Source of the DNA: Streptomyces erythrochromogenes
GTDB taxonomy: Bacteria; Actinomycetota; Actinomycetes; Streptomycetales; Streptomycetaceae
Direction: 5' to 3'
DNA: 64,000 nt
Assembly (NCBI RefSeq): GCF_036170895.1
Contig: NZ_CP108036.1
Span: 1,178,001 to 1,242,000 of the forward strand
In this document: positions 59,718 through 64,000 of the stretch, one piece after another
Layout: the number at the start of each line of letters is the position of its first letter
Numbering within the stretch: position 1 is the stretch's first letter
The notes under the pieces: model-generated
Seen by the model: only the letters and a program-made list of their open reading frames with translations
What the model was told of the DNA's origin: nothing
Database searches by the model: none
Position numbers and translations under genes: made by a program

Positions 59718-60508
59718 GCCGCGGGAACTCCGGAGGGCGCGGTCCTGCCACGCATGAAGATGACCGCCACCAGTGCCAGGCCAACGATCACACCGGCCAG
59801 CTGGGCGCCGATGAAACCCGGGACCGAGGCGGGGGCGATGCCCGCGAAGGTGTCGGTGAACGCCCGGCCTATGGTGACGGCCGGGTTCGCGAAGGAGGTC
59901 GAGGAGGTGAACCAGTACGCGGCGCCGATGTACGAGGCGACCGCGACGGGTGCGAAGCGCAGGCGGTCGGTGCGGGCCAGGCCGAAGACCAGCAGGATCA
60001 GACCCGCGGTGGCGACGACCTCGCCGAGGAGGAGGTTTCCGGCGGAGCGGTCGTGAGTGGACCACTTGACCAGCGGTTCGCCGAACATCGCGTCCGCGAG
60101 GATCGCGCCCGCGATCGCGCCGGCGATCTGCGACGGCACGTAGGCGGCCAGCTCGCGGGCGGTGACGCCGGCACCGCCGCGGCGGGCGGTCCACCACTCC
60201 GCCAGCGTGACGGCCGGGTTGAAATGGGCACCGGAGACCGGGCCGAGGAGGACGATCAGTACGCCGAGCCCGAAGACGGTGGCGGTGGAGTTGGCCAGCA
60301 ACTGCAGGCCCACGTCCTGGCTGAGCTCGGTGGCCTGGATGCCGGAGCCGACCACCACCGCCACGAGCGCCGCGGTGCCGACGAGTTCGGCGGCGGCGCG
60401 GGCGATCAACGGGGTCTGGGGTGGGGTCGCGCCGGGTGCGGGCTGGGGTGCGTCGGCGGCTATGCCGGACGCCGCTGCGGGGGCGGCGACGGGCTCGGTG
60501 ACGGACAA
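59714..60508 (-). CDS. MIP/aquaporin-family channel in the arsenic cluster
   Basis: A 264-residue major intrinsic protein with six helices. Both NPA boxes are present: SGAHFNPAVTLAEWW and TSFANPAVTIGRAF. The second is followed by Thr-Ile-Gly-Arg, a variation of the usual NPA-R selectivity arginine. The first 45 residues are Ala/Pro-rich. TTG 60508 is chosen since GAGGAGA lies just before it. Its location between arsR and arsO, in the place of arsB, suggests downhill export of arsenite, as for AqpS of Sinorhizobium meliloti. This is inference. Confidence 0.88.
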   Translation of the reverse strand: MSVTEPVAAPAAASGIAADAPQPAPGATPPQTPLIARAAAELVGTAALVAVVVGSGIQATELSQDVGLQLLANSTATVFGLGVLIVLLGPVSGAHFNPAVTLAEWWTARRGGAGVTARELAAYVPSQIAGAIAGAILADAMFGEPLVKWSTHDRSAGNLLLGEVVATAGLILLVFGLARTDRLRFAPVAVASYIGAAYWFTSSTSFANPAVTIGRAFTDTFAGIAPASVPGFIGAQLAGVIVGLALVAVIFMRGRTAPSGVPAA

Positions 60509-60542
60509 CGGTTCTCCTCGGGCAGGTGAGGCAAATAGCGGG

Positions 60543-60857
60543 CTATGGGCAGGACCGCTTGAGGTTCGCTTCGGCGGTGGCACGCGCGGTCTGAGCGAGG
60601 TCGGCGAACTGGCCGGCGATGGCCTCGATGACTTCCGGGCGCAGGCGGTAGTAGATGTACCGTCCGCACGGCTCCGTCTCCACGACCCCCGCCTCGCGGA
60701 GAACCCTCAGGTGGTTCGAGAGGTTCGTCTGCTTGGCGCCCGTCTCCTCCACGAGATGGGTGGTGCACAGCGTCTCGCGGGCGAGCAGGGTCACGATCTG
60801 AAGCCTGAGGGGGTCTGCCAGGACTCGGATCAGTTCAGTGTCGACTGACGTCATCAT
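60543..60857 (-). CDS. arsR: ArsR family metalloregulator
   Basis: A 104-residue SmtB/ArsR winged-helix repressor: LIRVLADPLRLQIVTLLARETLCTTHLVEETGAKQTNLSNHLRVLREAGVVETEPCGRYIYYRL. The DNA-binding helix is TNLSNHLRVLREAG. Cys31, Cys64 and the C-terminal Cys103 are the only candidates for arsenite ligands; the classical ELCVCDL site is absent. Its gene heads the minus-strand unit and is divergent from arsC. A dyad CTGAT-N8-ATCAG lies 4 nt upstream of the ATG and is the probable operator. ATG 60854 is an alternative start. Confidence 0.9.
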   Translation of the reverse strand: MMTSVDTELIRVLADPLRLQIVTLLARETLCTTHLVEETGAKQTNLSNHLRVLREAGVVETEPCGRYIYYRLRPEVIEAIAGQFADLAQTARATAEANLKRSCP

Positions 60858-60860
60858 GGG

Positions 60861-60878
60861 CTGATACTCTCACATCAG
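60861..60878. promoter_or_regulatory. ArsR operator candidate CTGAT-N8-ATCAG
   Basis: CTGAT (60861-60865) and ATCAG (60874-60878) are perfect 5-bp arms in the divergent gap between arsR and arsC. A third CTGAT-like copy is at about 60899-60903. A repressor here could close both promoters. Confidence 0.55.
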
Positions 60879-60949
60879 TGGCGGCTGACACCACCGGTTG
60901 CTGATCTTTTACCGCCCCTTTTCCCCCTTTGAGACGAGAGAGATCTCTG

Positions 60950-61372
60950 ATGTCCGAGCAGTCCGGCAAGCCTTCTGTCCTGTTCGTCTGCGTCCACAAC
61001 GCCGGCCGCTCCCAGATGGCCGCCGCGTGGCTGAGCCACCTGGCCGGGGACCGTGTCGAGGTCCGCTCGGCCGGGTCCGCCCCCGCCGACTCGGTGAACC
61101 CGGCCGCGGTCGAGGCGATGCGCGAGGTCGGCATCGACATGTCCGCCGAAACCCCGAAGATCCTCACCCTCGACGCGGTCAAGGCTTCCGACGTGTGCAT
61201 CACCATGGGCTGCGGCGACACCTGCCCCGTCTTCCCGGGCAAGCGGTACCTGGACTGGAAGCTCGAGGACCCGGCCGGTCAGGGCGTCGAGGCAGTCCGC
61301 CCGATCCGCGACGAGATCAAGAAGCTCATCGAGGGCCTGATCGCGGAGATCTCCCCGGAGCCTGTGGCGTGA
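60950..61372 (+). CDS. arsC: Arsenate reductase ArsC (thioredoxin-linked)
   Basis: A 140-residue low-molecular-weight-phosphatase-type arsenate reductase, which turns arsenate into arsenite for export. The phosphate loop is CVHNAGRSQM (nucleophile Cys14, CX5R). The redox cysteines are in DVCITMGCGDTCPVFPGKRYLDW (Cys83, Cys88, Cys92), the thioredoxin-dependent pattern. A 10-bp palindrome AGAGATCTCT overlaps the leader just before the ATG. Its stop overlaps GTG of a broken thioredoxin-reductase gene (GTGA), showing the ancestral arsC-arsT coupling. Confidence 0.95.
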   Translation: MSEQSGKPSVLFVCVHNAGRSQMAAAWLSHLAGDRVEVRSAGSAPADSVNPAAVEAMREVGIDMSAETPKILTLDAVKASDVCITMGCGDTCPVFPGKRYLDWKLEDPAGQGVEAVRPIRDEIKKLIEGLIAEISPEPVA

Positions 61373-61497
61373 GCGAAATCCGCAACGTCATCGTCATAGG
61401 TTCCTGACCTGCCGGGTATACCGCCGCGCTGTACACGGCCCGCGCGGACCTCAAGCCGCTCGTCTTCGGCGGCGCGATCTTCGTCGGCGGCTCCCTG
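61369..61497 (+). pseudogene. Thioredoxin reductase (arsT/trxB-like) remnant
   Basis: The frame from GTG 61369 reads SEIRNVIVIGS, then TGA (61405-61407), then PAGYTAALYTARADLKPLVFGGAIFVGGSL. This is the N-terminal FAD motif GSGPAGYTAALYTARA of thioredoxin reductase, with the second glycine codon (GGN) changed to TGA. Similarity ends near 61497, and the remaining 260 or so residues are missing. It is therefore both nonsense-mutated and truncated. It was translationally coupled to arsC. In a related cluster that I recall the intact gene is arsT, which supplies reducing power to ArsC. Confidence 0.85.
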
Positions 61498-61527
61498 ACG
61501 ACCTCACCGCCTGACGGACTTTCCCCG

Positions 61528-61555
61528 GTGCCCCTACGGAACAGCGTAGGGGCAC
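61528..61555 (+). terminator. 11-bp hairpin after the arsC unit
   Basis: GTGCCCCTACG (61528-61538) and CGTAGGGGCAC (61545-61555) pair perfectly around GAACAG, followed by TGCTG. It lies just past the broken reductase. Confidence 0.7.
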
Positions 61556-61691
61556 TGCTGTGAAACTCCGCGAGGCACCTGCTGTTCTCCTTCCGTTACC
61601 CCGCACGGACGCGTTCATCGGCAAGCATCTGTCCACTCCCCCGGTGTGCGTGGAGCGACGTACCGATCGGGGAATCTCGACGCCGGCCCCG

Positions 61692-62052
61692 TCAGCACTC
61701 CCTGGCCCCGGCAGCCCTCCGGGACGTCGGCACGGTCCTGCTCAGCGCTCGCGCGCTGACGGGGGGACGGGCCCCGGCACACAGCCGGAGGAGACAGGCC
61801 CCATCCGCGCCGACAACGAGTGCGCGGAGAAGGGCCAGGTCCTGGGCACGGGGTTCCATCGCACAGCAGATCGCGATGACGCTCTGGACCAGGACGCCCC
61901 AGGACGCGTGCAAGCCGGTCCAAGCCGCCTACTGGGCCCCGGGATCCACCGCAGGCGTCTCCAAGTCCCGCTGGGCGAAACCGCCTTCGATGGAACGGAC
62001 AGCCCTCTCAAAGGCGGGCAGCCGCTGGGTGATCGCCTCGGCCCGTCCGGCT
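61692..62052 (-). pseudogene. Coding-like remnant with internal TAG
   Basis: On the minus strand a frame reads LIPGAGRAEAITQRLPAFERAVRSIEGGFAQRDLETPAVDPGAQ, a TAG stop (61929-61931), then AAWTGLHASWGVLVQSVIAICCAMEPRAQDLALLRALVVGADGACL, to TGA at 61692. Helical periodicity and codon use are gene-like on both sides of the stop. I do not recognise the family. It ends abruptly against a transposase fragment, so it is probably a decayed gene. Confidence 0.45.
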
Positions 62053-62055
62053 CCC

Positions 62056-62178
62056 GGAATCAGGGCCGACGCCCACGTGTGGCGGGAGTCAGGCCTGCCG
62101 GCCGCAGCGGCCGAGGCGACGGTCGTCGCGGACGGCGCCTACCTGGGCACCGGGCCGATCGTCCCGCATCGAAGTAGG
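62056..62178 (+). mobile_element. IS5-family transposase fragment
   Basis: About 40 codons read IRADAHVWRESGLPAAAAEATVVADGAYLGTGPIVPHRS. This is the DDE_Tnp_4-type core of IS5-like transposases (D-x-H-V-W-R-x-S-G, then V-x-A-D-G-A-Y-x-G-T-G, then P-H-R), including the second catalytic Asp. The rest of the element and terminal repeats are not visible. Minus-strand remnants touch it on both sides, so it marks an old insertion or deletion junction. Confidence 0.7.
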
Positions 62179-62189
62179 GCCGGACGCCC

Positions 62190-62792
62190 ATCGCGTCTCC
62201 GCGCAGCCAGGCGACGGCCGTGTGGTGATCGACATACAGGCCGTCACATCGACCAGCAGGAAGCGTTCGACGACCGCAGCACCGGGGAAGCCGATACCGG
62301 AGGTCCTGCGTACGCGGCTGTGCACGCGCCACCGCATCCCGCCGACCAATCGGCCTGCTCCTCCCCGTCGCCGAGGTTCAGGACGACCCGGTCCGAGTCC
62401 TGGCGCACGGCCAGTAGCTCACGACCCGTTCGACTTCGACGCCGAGCCCGCCCAGACGGTCACCTAGCCGGGTCTCGACCTCGGCCCGGGAAATGAGCAG
62501 GCCCCGGCCTGATCACCAGCTTCGTGGGCTGTCCCACCCGGAGCCGCGCCAGCGGCCTGCCGTCGACATGCGTGACGATGTACGCGATCCGCACCGATCG
62601 CTCGGGCAGGTCTCCGAGCGCCCCGAGGCGGTCGAGCACCTCCGCCCCGCGAGGCTGCAGACCCAGCGCGCGGGACGTCACCGCCGGCGGGCCCAGGTGC
62701 CTTGCCACGACCCGAACGGGGACGCCCACGGCGCGCAGTCCGCAGGCAGTCGCCAGCCCCGTTGGCCCTGCACCTACCACAACGACCCGCAT
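62190..62792 (-). pseudogene. Frameshifted FAD-dependent monooxygenase remnant
   Basis: ATG 62792 opens MRVVVVGAGPTGLATACGLRAVGVPVRVVARH, the FAD motif of PHBH-type hydroxylases. The reading then shifts at about 62505 (to LLISRAEVETRLGDRLGGLGVEVERV), again near 62410 (to LAVRQDSDRVVLNLGDGEEQAD), near 62345 (to SRVRRTSGIGFPGAAVVERFLLVDV) and near 62240 (to TAVAWLRGDAMGV). The order of pieces follows the family, so at least four frameshifts have broken one gene. The C-terminal half is gone, ending near the transposase scrap. Confidence 0.8.
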
Positions 62793-62984
62793 TGACGGCA
62801 CGACCGCCACCTTTCGTTGGTCACTCCCTGGAAAGCCCGTCGCCTGCCCAAGGCCGGATGCGTCAAAGTCGCGTTAAGACTGCCGGTGATCGGCAATGTG
62901 GGAGGGGCTCGCGTGAGGGCAGGATGGGCCGAGGCCGGACGGGCCCACGCGCCTGATGCCGGGTGCCGGAAGAAAGGGGGACGC

Positions 62985-63590
62985 GTGGACGAGTTCATCA
63001 AGGCCGCTCTCGGCCTTCCCACCGTGCTGTTCAGCGCGGCCCTGGTCGTCGTCCTCGGCTTCTGGCTGCTCGTGCTGTGCGGGGCCGCGGACCATGAAGG
63101 TGTCGGATCGGACGTCGACAGCGGTGCTCTGGGTCTCGGCGGTGTGCCCGTCACCGTCCCCGCCTCGCTGCTGGTCGCCGTGGCCTGGTTCGCGAGTCTT
63201 TCCGGGTCGGCACTCCTTGCCCGTACGGGATGGCCCGACGCCCTGGTTCACTTCTTCGGCGCCACGCTGCTGTTCGGGTCACCGTTCTTGTCATGGCGCG
63301 TGACGCGTGTGCTCGTACGACCCCTGACCAAACTCTTCCCTGACGAACCCGGGCCGTCCCGGCTGGACTTCGTCGGCCTGACCTGCGTCATCCGCACGGG
63401 GCGGGTGGACGCGGGCTTCGGCCAGGCTGAGGTCGCGGCCGAGGACGGCTCCACGGCGCTCGTCCAGGTCCGCCAGCACGGCAGTGATCCGCTGATGCTC
63501 GGCAGTACCGCGCTGCTCTACGCGTACGACGACGCAGGCGAATTCTTCTGGGTCGCGCCCTTCGACACGGCGCTCGACCCGCGCGGCTGA
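62985..63590 (+). CDS. YqiJ/NfeD-like membrane protein with OB-fold end
   Basis: A 201-residue protein with helices at about 8-32, 55-77 and 84-105, and a beta-rich C-terminal domain (DFVGLTCVIRTGRVDAGFGQAEVAAEDGSTALVQVRQHG ... SMLYAYDD-like strand order) typical of an OB fold. Together with the SPFH gene 60 nt downstream, it resembles the YqiJ-YqiK pair of E. coli (DUF1449 plus flotillin). GTG 62985 follows AAAGGGGG. Role inferred: partner of the flotillin in membrane organisation. Confidence 0.75.
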   Translation: MDEFIKAALGLPTVLFSAALVVVLGFWLLVLCGAADHEGVGSDVDSGALGLGGVPVTVPASLLVAVAWFASLSGSALLARTGWPDALVHFFGATLLFGSPFLSWRVTRVLVRPLTKLFPDEPGPSRLDFVGLTCVIRTGRVDAGFGQAEVAAEDGSTALVQVRQHGSDPLMLGSTALLYAYDDAGEFFWVAPFDTALDPRG

Positions 63591-63650
63591 GCGCCGCGCA
63601 ATCCAGCCCTCCGGGCTTCTCAGCTTCGACTTCTCACGTGGGGACTCCTC

Positions 63651-64000
63651 ATGGACGCCATCTCATTGGGCCTCGGCACGCTCGTCGTCGTCGTTCTCGT
63701 CATCGCGGTCGCCGCGCTGCTTGTCGTGACCCGGCTGTTCCGCAAGGTCGAGCAGGGCAAGGCCCTGATCGTCTCCAAGATGCGGAAGGTCGACGTGACC
63801 TTCACCGGGCAGGTCGTTCTGCCCGTACTGCACAAGGCCGAGGTCATGGACATCTCGGTGAAGACCATCGAGATCTCGCGGACCGGCCGCGACGGTCTGA
63901 TCTGCAAGGACAACATCCGCGCCGACATCCGGATCTCGTTCTTCGTCCGCGTCAACAAGACCGTCGAGGACGTCATCAAGGTCGCCCAGGCCATCGGTAC
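63651..64000 (+). CDS. Flotillin/SPFH-domain protein, N-terminus (partial)
   Basis: The first 116 or so codons of a longer gene that leaves the window. An N-terminal membrane helix (AISLGLGTLVVVVLVIAVAALLVVTRLF) is followed by the SPFH (band 7) domain: RKVEQGKALIVSKMRKVDVTFTGQVVLPVLHKAEVMDISVKTIEISRTGRDGLICKDNIRADIRISFFVRVNK. The line-up with YqiK-type flotillins is good. Such proteins oligomerise on membranes to form microdomains. GGGGA lies 6 nt before ATG. It is the downstream partner of the YqiJ-like gene. Confidence 0.88.
   Translation, partial: MDAISLGLGTLVVVVLVIAVAALLVVTRLFRKVEQGKALIVSKMRKVDVTFTGQVVLPVLHKAEVMDISVKTIEISRTGRDGLICKDNIRADIRISFFVRVNKTVEDVIKVAQAIG

Noticed and set aside
61405..61407. 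TGA in the thioredoxin-reductase frame as a selenocysteine codon
   Set aside because: The position is an invariant glycine of the FAD motif, not a cysteine. The protein is also truncated, and no SECIS-like hairpin follows directly.

Overview
The window looks like Streptomyces chromosome, or that of a very close relative. GC is very high with strongly GC-biased third codon positions. GTG and TTG starts are common, and many neighbouring genes overlap by ATGA or GTGA. Families typical of streptomycetes are present: the ergothioneine operon, a LysX fusion protein, a DUF574-type methyltransferase, DUF7144, DUF4239 and DUF6777 proteins, a class F sortase and an RmdA-like c-di-GMP enzyme. I saw no tRNA, rRNA or CRISPR array. 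From memory, unverified, the order egt - sdh - rmdA resembles the SCO0910-SCO0930 part of S. coelicolor. LAYOUT. 1-4.5 kb: end of a septum-formation-family protein, a hypothetical protein, an amidase, a membrane protein, a solitary MazF/PemK-like protein and a convergent microbial-type PARG. 4.6-9 kb: egtABCD, four overlapping genes for ergothioneine. 8.8-10.6 kb: an OlsB/OlsA-like pair (ornithine lipids), convergent with egtD and overlapping its 3' end. 10.8-17.6 kb: an orphan sugar-binding lipoprotein behind a DasR/NagR-like operator, dodecin, a HAD phosphatase, an LLM-class oxidoreductase, UvrA2, a small hypothetical and a histidine-phosphatase lipoprotein. 17.7-22 kb: succinate dehydrogenase sdhCAB with a divergent LysR regulator. 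22-27 kb: a TetR regulator divergent from an FAD monooxygenase, then rmdA coupled to a SAM methyltransferase. 27.4-32.4 kb: cell-surface genes, namely a proline-rich exported protein, a DUF4239 membrane protein, two small exported proteins sharing an unusual C-terminus, a class F sortase and a polysaccharide deacetylase. 32.5-56.6 kb: mostly housekeeping or conserved genes (lysX, universal stress protein, CapA, ECF sigma factor, Fpg/Nei glycosylase, SpoIIE-type phosphatase, DUF6777 lipoprotein, DUF1990 plus lipase maturation factor, epimerase, a 57-residue orphan peptide, HD protein, SDR, DMT transporter, LysM/M23 hydrolase, gnd, racemase, GNAT, panD). 56.6-62.8 kb: an accessory, decaying stretch. 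It holds a PadR gene and a truncated amino-acid permease sharing one operator palindrome, and an arsenic-resistance cluster (arsR-aquaporin-arsO divergent from arsC). It also holds a dead thioredoxin-reductase fragment, an IS5-type transposase scrap and a multiply frameshifted FAD monooxygenase. 62.9-64 kb: a YqiJ-like membrane protein and the start of a flotillin/SPFH protein. HOW THEY WORK TOGETHER. The egt genes make a thiol redox buffer and gnd makes NADPH. OlsBA and LysX alter the charge of membrane lipids. SdhCAB feeds electrons to menaquinone. The sortase and its two neighbours probably decorate the cell wall. In the arsenic cluster ArsC would make arsenite for export by the aquaporin-like channel under ArsR control. 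The points I find most worth following are the class F sortase with its two candidate non-LPXTG substrates, the 57-residue orphan peptide, the paired TTGAAC-N2-GTTCAA operators near 45.1 kb and the arsenic cluster that uses an aquaporin.
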